Assembly (NCBI GenBank): GCA_963825255.1
Contig: CAWGSF010000009.1
Location: forward strand, 248,001-312,000
Reading direction: 5' to 3'
Length of the DNA stretch: 64,000 nucleotides
DNA from: JAIBJN01 sp963825255
Lineage (GTDB): Bacteria; Actinomycetota; Thermoleophilia; Gaiellales; Gaiellaceae
Each line of letters starts with the position of its first letter. Within the stretch, counting starts at the first letter, position 1. Positions 9,271 through 17,954 of this stretch are shown piece after piece. A program made the translations under genes and the position numbers. The notes beneath the pieces were generated by a model. That model did no database searches and was not told the DNA's origin. It saw nothing but the letters and a program-made list of their open reading frames with translations.

Positions 9271-9870
9271 GTGACGACGTCGCGCGTTCTCCTCGCCGTT
9301 CTCCTGCTCGTGGCCATGGGCCTGTACCTGGGGCCCTACCGCGACCGCAAGGGCGACGAGGCGGCGTTGGCGAGGATCGCCGGCGTGATCGCCGGGCGCG
9401 AGGTCACGGTCTCCTGTCCCGGGACGCTCGCCGCCATCACGGAGATCGCGGCCGAGGACGGCACCGTCGCGTTTGATGCAGACGGGCGTCCTGCGGACGA
9501 GACGAGGCTCTCGAACGACACGTGCGCGCGCCTGCGGGCGCTCATGCACGGCAAGACGGAGCTCGACTGCCTGGGCGTGGCGCCGCACTGTTCGCGCGAG
9601 GTCGAGCAGACGGCGATCGCCGTGAACGTGCTCTCCCACGAGGCCTGGCACCTCGCCGGCGTGCGCGAGGAGGCGATCGCGCAGTGCTACGCCCTCCAGA
9701 CCAACGCGGCGACGGCCGTCCGGCTCGGGGCGACACCCGAGGACGCGGAGGCGGTGGCCTCGTTCGTCCTCCGGGACGTCCAGCCGGCGCTTCCCTCGCA
9801 CTACCAGTCGTCGGACTGTCACGACGGCGGCCCGCTCGACCTCCATCCCGACCGGGGCAACTGGCCGTAG
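9271..9870 (+). CDS. Membrane-anchored or secreted protein with a HEAWH motif, unknown function
   Basis: I do not recognise the family. GTG 9271 opens a 199-residue protein beginning MTTSRVLLAVLLLVAMGLYL, an uncleaved anchor or signal sequence, so most of it is probably outside the membrane. There are several cysteines (SCPG, DTCARL, DCLGVAPHC, QCYALQ, DCHDGG), suggesting disulfides. NVLSHEAWHLAGVREEAIAQ contains HExxH, the zinc-binding core of many metallopeptidases, followed by glutamates that could be the third ligand. A weak Shine-Dalgarno lies well upstream; an internal ATG at 9315 would remove half the hydrophobic segment and is less likely. It stands alone between the ABC-F gene and the convergent ANTAR gene. 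A peptidase role is inference. Confidence 0.6.
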   Translation: MTTSRVLLAVLLLVAMGLYLGPYRDRKGDEAALARIAGVIAGREVTVSCPGTLAAITEIAAEDGTVAFDADGRPADETRLSNDTCARLRALMHGKTELDCLGVAPHCSREVEQTAIAVNVLSHEAWHLAGVREEAIAQCYALQTNAATAVRLGATPEDAEAVASFVLRDVQPALPSHYQSSDCHDGGPLDLHPDRGNWP

Positions 9871-9882
9871 GAGAGGCGGCCG

Positions 9883-10464
9883 CTACTCGCCGAACGTGGC
9901 GATGAGGGCCTCCGCGACGACCTTCATCGGCCGCCCGGACACCTGGCTGGCGCGCCTGAGGCGCGCGAAGGCGTCCTGCTCGGACAGCCCCTCCCGCTCC
10001 ATGAGGAGGCCCTTCGCCCGCTCGACGACCTTGCGGGTGTCCAGCGCCTCCGCCAGCGACTCCGCCTCCTCGCGGAGAGCCTGGAGCTCCTCGAACCGCG
10101 CGCGCGCCGCGTGGATGGCCGGGAGGAGGTCCGACTCCCGGAAGGGCTTGACGAGATAGCCGAAGACGCCCGCCTCGACCGCGCGCGACACGAGCTCCTC
10201 CTGCCCGTAGGCCGTGAGCATGACGATCGGGATCGGCCGCTCGGCGAGGATCCGGCGCGCGGCCTCGATCCCGTCGAGCCGCGGCATCTTCACGTCGAGG
10301 ATCGCCAGGTCGGGCTTGTCGCGGGCGGCGAGCTCGACGGCCTCCTCGCCGTCGCGGGCCTCGGCGCAGACGTCGAAACCGGCCCGCTCGAGGATCTCCC
10401 TGAGATCGAGCCGGATGATCGTCTCGTCCTCGGCGACGAGGATCCGCATCGGAGGCGCCGTCAC
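9883..10464 (-). CDS. ANTAR response regulator (receiver plus RNA-binding antiterminator domain)
   Basis: Two-component regulator expected to act on RNA, not DNA. Receiver domain: MRILVAEDETIIRLDLREIL with phospho-acceptor Asp at residue 52 of that numbering (LAILDVKMP), the switch Thr in MLTAYG and the conserved Lys in VKPF. After a coiled linker the C-terminus TRKVVERAKGLLMEREGLSE and DAFARLRRASQ is the three-helix ANTAR domain, which binds paired hairpins and prevents transcription termination. The start may be GTG 10464, overlapping the kinase stop as GTGA, or ATG 10449. It is co-transcribed with its GAF/HisKA_2 kinase, the usual ANTAR partner. Candidate RNA targets are the two glnA leaders in this window. 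Confidence 0.9.
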   Translation of the reverse strand: MTAPPMRILVAEDETIIRLDLREILERAGFDVCAEARDGEEAVELAARDKPDLAILDVKMPRLDGIEAARRILAERPIPIVMLTAYGQEELVSRAVEAGVFGYLVKPFRESDLLPAIHAARARFEELQALREEAESLAEALDTRKVVERAKGLLMEREGLSEQDAFARLRRASQVSGRPMKVVAEALIATFGE

Positions 10465-11882
10465 GCGGCCGGGAACGCGACCTCGGCGCGCAGGCCGCCG
10501 TCCGAGACCAGCGAAAGCTCGCCCTTGAGCTCGTCCCGGACGAGCGCGCGCACGATCGAGAGCCCCGTGCCGTCCCGCGCGTCGTCCTGCCATTCGCCGT
10601 TGTCGGCCACGGTCAGGAGCACGCGCCCGTTCGCCCGCGCGAGCTGGACGACGACCTCGTCGCCGCCGTGCTCGAGCGCGTTCACGAAGAGCTCGCTGAA
10701 GACGAGGGCGAGGGCCGTCGCCCGGTCGCCGTGGAGGGCGACGGGCTCGACGCTCGACGTCACGAGCTTGCCGCCGCCGAGGCCCTGGACGAGCATCGCC
10801 CGCAGCCGCTCGACGAGCTCGCCGAGGTCGACGTCCTCGTCCCGCTGCTCCGTCAGCACCTCGTGGACGGCCGCGATCGCGAGGATGCGGTTCACGGAGT
10901 CGTCGAGCGCCTTGCGCGGGTCGATCTGATCCGCCGTCGCGGCCTGGAGCCGCAGGAGCGAAGCCACCGTCTGGAGGTTGTTCTTGACCCGGTGGTGGAT
11001 CTCCTGGGCGAGCACGCCGCGCATGACCGCGCGCCCATGCTCGAGCGCGACCGCGGCCTGGCGCGCGATCGAGGCCAGGAGTCGCCGTTCCTCCTCGGTG
11101 AAGGGCGTGTCGCGGTCGCACACGAGCTCGCCCACCTGCCGCCCCTTCCAGCGGAGCGGAAAGCGGACGGCGTGCGCTCCCGGCCTCCCTTCCGGCCAGG
11201 CGATCCTCCCGTCCTCGAGGACGAGGGCGGCGCCGGTGGCCTCGACGGCCGCCATCGTCGTCTTCACGATCGCCTCGAGCGACTCCTCCAGGTAGAGCGA
11301 CTCCGAGACGGCCTCGGAGATGGCCGCGAGCGCCTCGAGCTCGGCGACGCGCCGCTGGGCGTGGTCGTAGAGCTTCGCGTTCTCGATCGCCTGCGCCACC
11401 TGTCCCGCGATGGCCATGAGGAGGTCGACCTCTTCCCGGCCGAACTCACGCGGCGTCTCGGTGCGCACGTTGAGGGCGCCCTCGAGCCGGTCGCGCGCGA
11501 GGATGGGGACGGCGAGGATCGACTGGTACTGCTCCTCGCGGAGGTTCGGGAAGCGCTTGAAGCGCGGGTCGAGGTGGGCGTCGCGCGCGATCATCACGGG
11601 CGCCCGCTCAGCCGCGGCCGTGCCGGTGATGCCCTCGCCCGGACGCATCTTCGGGACGCGGGTCATGTCCTCGACGCGGGTGCCGAACGACGCCCGGAGC
11701 ACGAGCTCGTCGGCCGCCTCGTCGTAGAGGTAGACGAAGCAGGCGTCCGTCTCGAGCGCCTCGGCGACCTTGCGCGCGATCAGGTCGAACACCTCGTCCA
11801 GGTCGAGGGTCGAGTTGACCGCGGCGATCGTCTCCGTGAGCAGGCGCAGATGGCGCGCGGACCTGTCCATGAGGACATTCAA
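10461..11882 (-). CDS. Soluble GAF-GAF-HisKA_2 sensor histidine kinase
   Basis: Cytoplasmic histidine kinase of 473 residues without membrane segments. A first GAF domain covers about residues 20-165 (TLDLDEVFDLIARKVAEAL to QVAQAIENAKLYDHA), a second GAF-like region about 180-290, then the HisKA_2 phosphorylation helix EIHHRVKNNLQTVASLL (294 on, with the phospho-His in EIHHR) and an HATPase_c domain with VFSELFVNALEHG (N box), VADNGEW (G1) and GTGLSIV (G2). HisKA_2 kinases commonly phosphorylate ANTAR regulators, and the ANTAR gene overlaps its stop codon. The TTG at 11882 follows GAAAGG at useful spacing; ATG 11870 is the alternative start. Only 32 bp separate it from the divergent PAS kinase, so their promoters must overlap or lie inside coding sequence. 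Confidence 0.9.
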   Translation of the reverse strand: MNVLMDRSARHLRLLTETIAAVNSTLDLDEVFDLIARKVAEALETDACFVYLYDEAADELVLRASFGTRVEDMTRVPKMRPGEGITGTAAAERAPVMIARDAHLDPRFKRFPNLREEQYQSILAVPILARDRLEGALNVRTETPREFGREEVDLLMAIAGQVAQAIENAKLYDHAQRRVAELEALAAISEAVSESLYLEESLEAIVKTTMAAVEATGAALVLEDGRIAWPEGRPGAHAVRFPLRWKGRQVGELVCDRDTPFTEEERRLLASIARQAAVALEHGRAVMRGVLAQEIHHRVKNNLQTVASLLRLQAATADQIDPRKALDDSVNRILAIAAVHEVLTEQRDEDVDLGELVERLRAMLVQGLGGGKLVTSSVEPVALHGDRATALALVFSELFVNALEHGGDEVVVQLARANGRVLLTVADNGEWQDDARDGTGLSIVRALVRDELKGELSLVSDGGLRAEVAFPAA

Positions 11883-11914
11883 GCAAGCCTTTCGACGCTC
11901 CGATAACGAGTTTC

Positions 11915-14231
11915 GTGACCTCTTCGTCCCCGACTCCCGCGGGGTCGCCTCGCCTCGTCCTTCGTTTCGCCGTCTACAGCGCGATCGCGCTGACGCTGGC
12001 CTGGCTCTCCGTCTTCTGGGTCGTCCAGGGGAAGGGCGAGGAGCGCGCCCGCCACGAGATCGCCATGCGGGCGACGGAGGTCGCTGCCCGCCTCGCCCCC
12101 TCGCTCGAGAACTCCGACTTCGCCACGCCGGTGGAGCTGGCCCGGCGCAGGGAGCTCGACGCGGCGTTCACGCCCGAGCTCGTCGGGAACCTGATGCGCA
12201 TGAAGCTCTGGAGCCCGGAGGGGGTCGTCACGTACTCGAACGACCCCTCGATCATCGGCCAGCGCGCGGCCGACCGGAGGGAGCTCGCCGGCGTGCTCTC
12301 GGGCCGCACCGTCCAGCGGGTCACGAGCCTCAACGACCAGGGAGGCACCGGCGAGGACGTCAAGGCGATCGAGTCCTACGTCCCCATCTTCGTCGGCAAC
12401 TCGAGCCGCCCGGCAGGCGTCCTCGAGGTGTACGAGGACTACGCGCCCGTGGCGGCCGAGGTCCGCGAGACGGTCACGCCGATCGCCATCGCGTTCGGGC
12501 TCGCGCTCCTGTTCCTCTACGCGGCGCTCTTCCCCATCCTCCGTCAGGTCACCAAGGTCCTCGAGAACCGCCACAAGCGCCTCGAGGAGCACGCCGACGC
12601 CCTCGCGCGGGCGCTCGAGGAGCGCCGGGCGGCGGAGGCGCGGCTCGACACCGCCCAGCGCAACTACCGCAATCTCGTCGAGCAGCTCCCCCTCGTCACC
12701 TACATCGACCGGCTCGAGGAGCTGAGCCCGTCCGTCTACATGAGCCCGCAGATCGAGGACCTCCTCGGGTATCCGGCCCTCGCCTGGATGAGCGACCGCG
12801 ACCTCTTCGGCCGCGTCCTCCATCCGGAGGACCGCGACCGCGTCCTCGAGCTCCACCGGACCAGCTACACGGAGGCGACGCCGTTCGTCACCGAGTACCG
12901 CCTCGTGGCGAAGGACGGGCGCGTCGTCTGGGTGCACGACGAGGTCGTGATCGCCGAGGACGGCGACGGCAGCGCCTACGCGCAGGGCTTCATGATGGAC
13001 ATCACGGAGCGCCGCGCGGCCGAGCGAGCGATGCGCGAGAGCGAGGCGAAGTTCCGCGCCTTCGTCGAGACGACTGACGAGTGGGTGTGGGCGATGGACG
13101 TCGACGGCGTCAGGACCTACTCGAACCCCGCCGTCGAGCGGATCGTCGGCTACACGGCGGAGCAGACGGTCGGGCGGACCTGGTTTGACCTGGTCGTCGA
13201 GGAGGACCGCGCCGAAATGCGCTGGCAGACCACCCAACGTGCGAGGAAAGGTCGGGGCTGGACGGGGATCGTGTGGCGCTGCCGAGCAGCCGACGGGACC
13301 ATCCACCACCTCGAGAGCACCGCGACCCCCGTCGTCGACGAGGCCGGTCAGCTCGTCGGCTGGCGGGGCACCGACCGGGACGTCACCGGCCGGATCCAGG
13401 CAGAGGCCGAGCGCGAGCGGCTGCTCGCGGCCGAGAAGGACGCCCGCGCCGCGGCCGAGGCCGCCCAGCGCGACCTCGCGGCGCAGAACGAGCGCCTGCG
13501 CGAGCTCGACCGGCTCAAGGACGAGTTCCTCGCGCTCGTCTCGCACGAGCTCCGCACGCCGCTCACCTCGATCCGCGGCTACACCGAGCTGCTCCTGGAC
13601 GGCGAGGCGGGCGAGCTGACCGAGGACCAGCTCCAGTTCCTCGGCGTCGTCGAGCGCAACACGAACCGCCTGCTCCACCTCGTCGGCGACCTCCTGTTCC
13701 TCGCGCAGGTCGAGGCGGGAAAGCTGACGCTCGAGCTCGGGCCGCTCGACCTCGGCGCCGTCGCCTCGGAGAGCGTCGAGACGGCGCGGCCGCAGGCCGA
13801 GGCCAAGGGCATCACCCTCACCCTGGCCACGGGCCCGGTGCGGCCGATCAACGGCGACTACGCCCGGATCGCCCAGCTGCTCGACAACCTCGTCTCGAAC
13901 GCGATCAAGTTCACCGGGGACGGAGGCCGCGTCGACGTCCGCGTGCACCAGAAGCAGGAGCGTGTCGCTCGTCGAGGTGCGCGACAGCGGGATCGGCATC
14001 CCCGAGGACGAGCAGCCGTTCCTCTTCCAGCGCTTCTTCCGCACGTCGACGGCGACCGAGCGGGCGATCCAGGGCACCGGGCTCGGGCTGGCGATCTCGA
14101 AGGCGATCGTTGACGCCCACGCCGGCCGCATCACGGTCGCCAGCGAGGAGGGCGCCGGCACGACGTTCCGCGTCGAGCTCCCGGCGCACGACGAGGCCGA
14201 GCTCGCCGAGCCCGCGCAGGTGGCCCTCTGA
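11915..14231 (+). CDS. Membrane PAS-PAS sensor histidine kinase, one frameshift near the end
   Basis: Transmembrane kinase. GTG 11915; TM1 about residues 17-37, an extracytoplasmic loop of about 150 residues, TM2 about 187-207, a coiled coil, two PAS domains (RNYRNLVEQLPLVTYIDR... and KFRAFVETTDEWVWAMDVDG...), another coiled coil, HisKA with LALVSHELRTPLTSIRGYTE, then HATPase_c with QLLDNLVSNAIKFT, VRDSGIGIPE and GTGLGLAISKAI. One extra C near 13962 (cag-gag-c-gtg) breaks the frame between the N and G1 boxes. Removing it gives about 771 residues ending at TGA 14229-14231. The OmpR-type regulator next door is convergent and is the likely partner. The signal sensed is not deducible. Confidence 0.88.
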
Positions 14232-14249
14232 GCCGGGACGCCGGCCCGG

Positions 14250-14942
14250 TCAGGCCGGGGTCGGCCGGTAGCGGTAGCCGAAGCCCCGCACCGTCTCGAT
14301 CGGCTCCGCGCTCGCGTCGGCGTCCTTGAGCTTGCGGCGGAGGTAGCCGACGTAGAGCTTCACCTGGTCGCGGGAGGACGCGAAGGAGTCGCCCCAGACG
14401 AGCTCCAGCAGCTGGTCGTGCGAGAGGAGCTGCCCCGGGTGGCGGACGAACGCGGCGAGCAGCCGGAACTCGAGCGGGGTCAGCTGGACGTCGTTGCCCC
14501 TGACCGCGACGCGGCGCTGGGCGAAGTCGACGCTGAGGAGGTCGTCCGCGTACGTGTCCTGCGAGGGCCCACGCGCGCCGCCCCGGCGGAGCATCGCCTC
14601 GATGCGGGCGAGGAGCTCCTGCCGGCCGAACGGCTTCGTGATGTAGTCGTCCGCGCCGGCCTTGAGGCCGCGGACCTTCTCCAGCTCCGCCGCGCGGGCC
14701 GTCAGCATCGCCACGGGCACCTCGGACACGTCCCGGATGCGCTCCAGCGTCTCCCAGCCGTCCAGCTCGGGCATGGAGATGTCGAGGAGCACGACGTCGG
14801 GCGGAGACGCGTACAGCGCCCGCAGCCCGTCGCGCCCGTTGGCCGCCTCGGTGACCTGGTAGCCCTGACGCTCGAGCAGCTCCCGCAGGAGGCCGCGGAT
14901 GTCGGCGTCGTCGTCGACGACGAGCACATGACCCCGGTTCAT
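14250..14942 (-). CDS. OmpR/PhoB-family response regulator
   Basis: DNA-binding two-component regulator of 230 residues. The receiver domain has the acidic cluster VVDDDAD, phospho-acceptor Asp54 (VVLLDISMPELDGW), the switch Thr in AMLTARA and Lys in DYITKPFG. The C-terminal winged helix includes VQLTPLEFRLLAAFVRHPGQ, LSHDQLLELVWG, SRDQVKLYVGYLRRKL and ETVRGFGYRY. It is convergent with the PAS kinase (18 bp between stops), so the two are neighbours but not one transcript; pairing is inferred from proximity. ATG 14942; frame intact. About 190 bp of non-coding DNA separate it from glnA. Confidence 0.92.
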   Translation of the reverse strand: MNRGHVLVVDDDADIRGLLRELLERQGYQVTEAANGRDGLRALYASPPDVVLLDISMPELDGWETLERIRDVSEVPVAMLTARAAELEKVRGLKAGADDYITKPFGRQELLARIEAMLRRGGARGPSQDTYADDLLSVDFAQRRVAVRGNDVQLTPLEFRLLAAFVRHPGQLLSHDQLLELVWGDSFASSRDQVKLYVGYLRRKLKDADASAEPIETVRGFGYRYRPTPA

Positions 14943-15019
14943 GCTCCCTGCTTACCAGATCCGCCCGGGATCCGCCCGGACGATCCCGGCGAAGCCGCCC
15001 GGCTCCAGAACGACCACGA

Positions 15020-15081
15020 GCTGCTCAGAGAAGCAGCTCGCGGTCGGCCGTCAGTCAGTCCCCCGCTTCTCGGAGAAGCGG
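15020..15081 (-). terminator. Two hairpins downstream of glnA, possible terminator region
   Basis: Two stem-loops follow the minus-strand glnA stop: CCGCTTCT paired with AGAAGCGG (15063-15081) and GCTGCT paired with AGCAGC (15020-15037). Neither is followed by a T-run, so they are not textbook intrinsic terminators. They may protect the 3' end or assist factor-dependent termination. The rest of 14943-15135 holds nothing else I can identify. Confidence 0.35.
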
Positions 15082-15135
15082 CGACACCGCCAGCCATCTT
15101 ACGCCTCGACGGGCGGGCCCACAAGCGGGAAGCGT

Positions 15136-16494
15136 CTACAGCACGGCGAGGTACTTCTCGAGCTCCCAGGGCGTCAGCTGGACGCGGTAGTCGTCCCACT
15201 CCCGGCGCTTGAGCTTGACGTAGTTCGAGAAGATGTGGTCGCCGAACGCCCGGCGCACGAGGTCGGAGCCGGCGAGCTCGTCGATCGCCTCGCCGAGCGT
15301 CTCCGGGAGGGCGACGATGCCCCGCTCCTTCCGCTCCTCCGCCGACAGCTTGTAGAGGTTGCTCTCCATCGGAGGCGGCAGCTCGTAGCCCTTCTCGATC
15401 CCCTCGAGGCCCGCGTGCAGGAGCGCCGCGAAGGTCAGGTACGGGTTGCACGCGGGGTCGGGGCAGCGGATCTCCGCCCGCGTCGCCTGCTCGTTCCCGG
15501 GCTTGTAGAGCGGGATGCGGATGAGCGCCGAGCGGTTGCGCTGCGACCAGGCCGAGTACACCGGGGCCTCGTAGCCCGGGACGAGCCGCTTGTAGGAGTT
15601 CACCCACTGCGCGAAGACCGCCGCGATCTCACGGGCGTGCTTCAGCTGGCCCGCGATGAACGCCTTGCCGACGGCGGAGAGGTGCCACTCGTCCTCGGCG
15701 TCGAAGAACGCGTTCTTCCCGCCGGCGAAGAGGGACTGGTGGGTGTGCATCCCCGAGCCGTTCTCGCCGAAGATCGGCTTCGGCATGAACGTGGCGTGGT
15801 AACCGGCCTTCTTGGCGATCTCCTTGACGATGAGGCGGTACGTGATCGTGTGGTCGGCCATCTCGAGGGCGTCCGCGAAGCGCATGTCGATCTCGTGCTG
15901 GGACGGCCCGACCTCGTGGTGGACGTACTCGATGGGGATGCCCATCGACTCGAGCGCCTGGACCGTGTCGTGCCGGAGGTCGCTGGCGGCGTCCATGGTC
16001 GTCATGGCGAAGTAGCCGCCCTCGTCGAGCGTCTCCGTCCCCTCGTCGTTCTTGAAGAGGAAGTACTCGAGCTCCGGGCCGACGTTGAAGGTGTCGAAGC
16101 CCATGCCCCGCATGCGCTCGAGGGCGAGGCGGAGGACGTGCCGGGGGTCACCCTCGTACGGCTCGCCGTCGGGCCTGACGACGTCGCAGATCATGCGCGC
16201 GACCTTGTGCCCGCCGTTGGGCATGAGCTGGAAGGTCGTCGGGTCGGGGATGGCGACCATGTCCGACTCCTCGATCGCGTTGAAGCCGGTGATCGAGGAT
16301 CCGTCGAACCCCATTCCGTCGTTGAGCGCCCCCTCGAGCTCGGCCTTCGTGATCGCGAAGCTCTTCAGGTGGCCCTCGATGTCCGTGAACCAGAGATGGA
16401 CGAACTCGACGTCCTTCTTCTTCGCCTTCTCGAGGACCTTCGTCCGCACCTCGGGATCGCTGGTCGCCCTGTCTCGCCGCTCGACCTCCACCAC
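15136..16494 (-). CDS. glnA: Glutamine synthetase, class I alpha-like
   Basis: Dodecameric enzyme making glutamine from glutamate, ammonia and ATP. About 452 residues. The start GTG is fixed by a perfect AAAGGAGG (16507-16500) 5 nt upstream; an adjacent GTG at 16491 is equally possible. Motifs: GMGFDGSSITGFNAIEESDM, VGPELEYFLF, HHEVGPSQHEIDMRF, MPKPIFGENGSGMHTHQSLF, NSYKRLVPGYEAPVY and RCPDPACNPYLTFAALLHAG. It lacks the roughly 25-residue insertion and the adenylylated-Tyr context of the beta class (here MESNLYKLSAEERKERGIV), as in Bacillus-type enzymes controlled by feedback and transcription. A terminator-like hairpin ends only 11 nt before the Shine-Dalgarno, so expression probably depends on readthrough. 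Frame intact. Confidence 0.93.
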   Translation of the reverse strand: MVEVERRDRATSDPEVRTKVLEKAKKKDVEFVHLWFTDIEGHLKSFAITKAELEGALNDGMGFDGSSITGFNAIEESDMVAIPDPTTFQLMPNGGHKVARMICDVVRPDGEPYEGDPRHVLRLALERMRGMGFDTFNVGPELEYFLFKNDEGTETLDEGGYFAMTTMDAASDLRHDTVQALESMGIPIEYVHHEVGPSQHEIDMRFADALEMADHTITYRLIVKEIAKKAGYHATFMPKPIFGENGSGMHTHQSLFAGGKNAFFDAEDEWHLSAVGKAFIAGQLKHAREIAAVFAQWVNSYKRLVPGYEAPVYSAWSQRNRSALIRIPLYKPGNEQATRAEIRCPDPACNPYLTFAALLHAGLEGIEKGYELPPPMESNLYKLSAEERKERGIVALPETLGEAIDELAGSDLVRRAFGDHIFSNYVKLKRREWDDYRVQLTPWELEKYLAVL

Positions 16495-16498
16495 GTGA

Positions 16499-16556
16499 AC
16501 CTCCTTTAAACGCAAAACGCCTCGGGCCGGCTCCGGCCCGAGGCCTCGTCGCCTCG
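16499..16556 (-). promoter_or_regulatory. glnA leader: six-base-loop hairpin overlapping a terminator, then the Shine-Dalgarno
   Basis: On the minus strand CGAGGC-GACGAG-GCCTCG (16556-16539) forms a perfect 6-bp stem with a six-base loop. Its 3' strand GCCTCG is also the 5' strand of a 12-bp GC-rich hairpin (16544-16533 with 16530-16519), followed by GTTTT and then TTTAAAGGAGG. The two structures exclude each other, the classic anti-terminator/terminator switch. No promoter fits between the terminator and the Shine-Dalgarno, so a working terminator here must be conditional. It may also end transcription of the upstream transporter operon, whose last stop is at 16571. Confidence 0.6.
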
Positions 16557-16570
16557 CAAGCCCTCCCAGT

Positions 16571-17050
16571 CTACATCACCCTGAGCAGGGCGACGTCGTG
16601 CCGTTCGGTGGGGCCGGGCTCGTAGCCGAGATGGAACCGCAGCTGGAGCTCCGGGGTCAGGCAGGGGACGGCGCGTCCCGCAATCCGCCCGCGCCCGGCG
16701 AGACCGGCGGCGGGGTAGACGCCCGAGGTCCCGTCGCCCAGGTCCTGGCGCCCGTGGCCCTCCTCGTCGAAGACGACCGGGTGCAGGTCCACCTGGCGAC
16801 CGTCGGGGGCTCGGAGCACCAGGCGGGCGGGAAGGCCCGGCTCCTCGCCGGCCGCATGCGCGAAGCCCAACGGCCTCAACGCGGCCTCGGCCCGCGGGAG
16901 GTCGGAGCGCGCGACGACGAGGTCGAGATCCTCGTGGGGGCGCGTCTGCTCGCCGACGAGCGCGTCGACGCCCCAGCCGCCGTCGACCCAGACGTCCAGG
17001 CCGGCCGACCCGAGCGCGTCGAGCACGTCGAGGACGGCGCGCGCCGTCAT
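16571..17050 (-). CDS. Nucleotidyltransferase of the aminoglycoside/lincosamide adenylyltransferase type
   Basis: A 159-residue nucleotidyltransferase-fold protein. The diagnostic motif is VWVDGGWGVDALVGEQTRPH followed by EDLDLVV, giving the GGWG-x-D and D-x-D acidic pair that binds metal-ATP. QVDLHPVVF supplies a further Asp. Relatives adenylylate aminoglycosides or lincosamides, but many genomic members have no proven drug substrate, so resistance is only a possibility. It starts 4 nt after the GNAT stop and ends the ABC transporter operon. The stop TAG at 16571 lies 15 nt before the glnA leader hairpin, so readthrough could join it to glnA. Length and frame are normal. Confidence 0.75.
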   Translation of the reverse strand: MTARAVLDVLDALGSAGLDVWVDGGWGVDALVGEQTRPHEDLDLVVARSDLPRAEAALRPLGFAHAAGEEPGLPARLVLRAPDGRQVDLHPVVFDEEGHGRQDLGDGTSGVYPAAGLAGRGRIAGRAVPCLTPELQLRFHLGYEPGPTERHDVALLRVM

Positions 17051-17054
17051 CGGG

Positions 17055-17954
17055 TCAGACGTCGAGCGGGAGGGACGCCGCCATCGTGAGCGTCAGGTCG
17101 CGCGTGGTGAAACCGAGCGACTCGTTGACTCGCCGCATCCCTTCGTTCCCCTGCTGCGTCCAGGTCACCACCTCGCGAACCCCGTTCACGGCCGCCCACG
17201 CGAGCTCCCGCCGCTTCAGCGCGGTTGCGACGCCGCGGCCGCGCCAGTCGCGGCGCACGACCGTCAGCCCGTCCTCGGCGACGCCGGGGCTGTCGTGCCG
17301 GCACAGGCCGGAGTAGCCGACGACCTCTCCTCCTCCGGCGAGCGCACGCGAAACGATCCGTGCGGCAGAGTCGCCTCTTCGCGGAGCCACTCGGCGAGCG
17401 AGACGCTCGCCTCCCGGTCGGTGGCCATGTCCGCGTACCCCTGCCGGGCGAGCTCGTACGGAGGCGCGGAGGAGCTCGGGCCGGTCGCCGATCGCGACGA
17501 GCTCGACCCCGGCCGGCGGCGGCGGCGGATCCGGCTCGTCGCCGAGGACCCGCACCTGCTCGACCTGCCGATCGACTTCGATGAACCCGAAGCGACGGGC
17601 GAACGCGATCGAGGGCTCGTCGTAGCCGTCGACGAGGGCGACCGCCTCCCCGACTCCGAGGCGGAGGGCGTGCGTGGCGAGATCGCCAAGGAGCGCCGTT
17701 CCCACGCCTCGCCGTCGGGCCTCGGGGAGCACGCGGGGCGCAACCGACGCGCGCCCCGCGAGGGCAGAGCGATCGGCCAGCCCAGAACCCGCGAGCGCGC
17801 CGTCGAGCTCGGCGACGAGGAGGAGCCTGGCCGGTGTCGCCCGGGCGCGGAGCTCGCCGACCGTCCCAGCCGACTCGTTGGGAAGGAGCTTCCGGCGTAC
17901 GTCGATCCACGCCCGCAGATCGGCGTCGGACTCTGCACGGCGGATCCGGATCAT
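17055..17954 (-). CDS. Tandem-GNAT acetyltransferase with compensating indels
   Basis: About 299 residues with two GNAT domains. The first has SVAPRVLPEARRRGVGTALL (acetyl-CoA pyrophosphate loop) and SIAFARRFGFIEVDRQVEQV; the second has VVRRDWRGRGVATALKRREL and NEGMRRVNESLGFTTRDLTL. Between about 17465 and 17345 the reading frame is displaced: one extra base after RPELLRA and one missing base before ALAGGGEVVGYSGL. In the alternative frame the segment reads PYELARQGYADMATDREASV and SLAEWLREEATLPHGSFRV, clearly genuine. The substrate is unknown. ATG 17954 overlaps the upstream permease stop as ATGA, so translation is coupled to the exporter; self-protection by acetylation is one speculative role. 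Confidence 0.75.
   Translation of the reverse strand: MIRIRRAESDADLRAWIDVRRKLLPNESAGTVGELRARATPARLLLVAELDGALAGSGLADRSALAGRASVAPRVLPEARRRGVGTALLGDLATHALRLGVGEAVALVDGYDEPSIAFARRFGFIEVDRQVEQVRVLGDEPDPPPPPAGVELVAIGDRPELLRASVRARPAGVRGHGHRPGGERLARRVAPRRGDSAARIVSRALAGGGEVVGYSGLCRHDSPGVAEDGLTVVRRDWRGRGVATALKRRELAWAAVNGVREVVTWTQQGNEGMRRVNESLGFTTRDLTLTMAASLPLDV

Noticed and set aside
15020..15081. Conditional attenuator similar to the glnA leaders
   Set aside because: The hairpins are downstream of glnA and upstream of a gene that reads away only after 80 nt; there is no T-run and no overlap between the stems.
16571..17050. Antibiotic resistance determinant
   Set aside because: The fold is right, but the gene is in a chromosomal operon with ordinary composition and no mobility genes; a drug substrate cannot be claimed.
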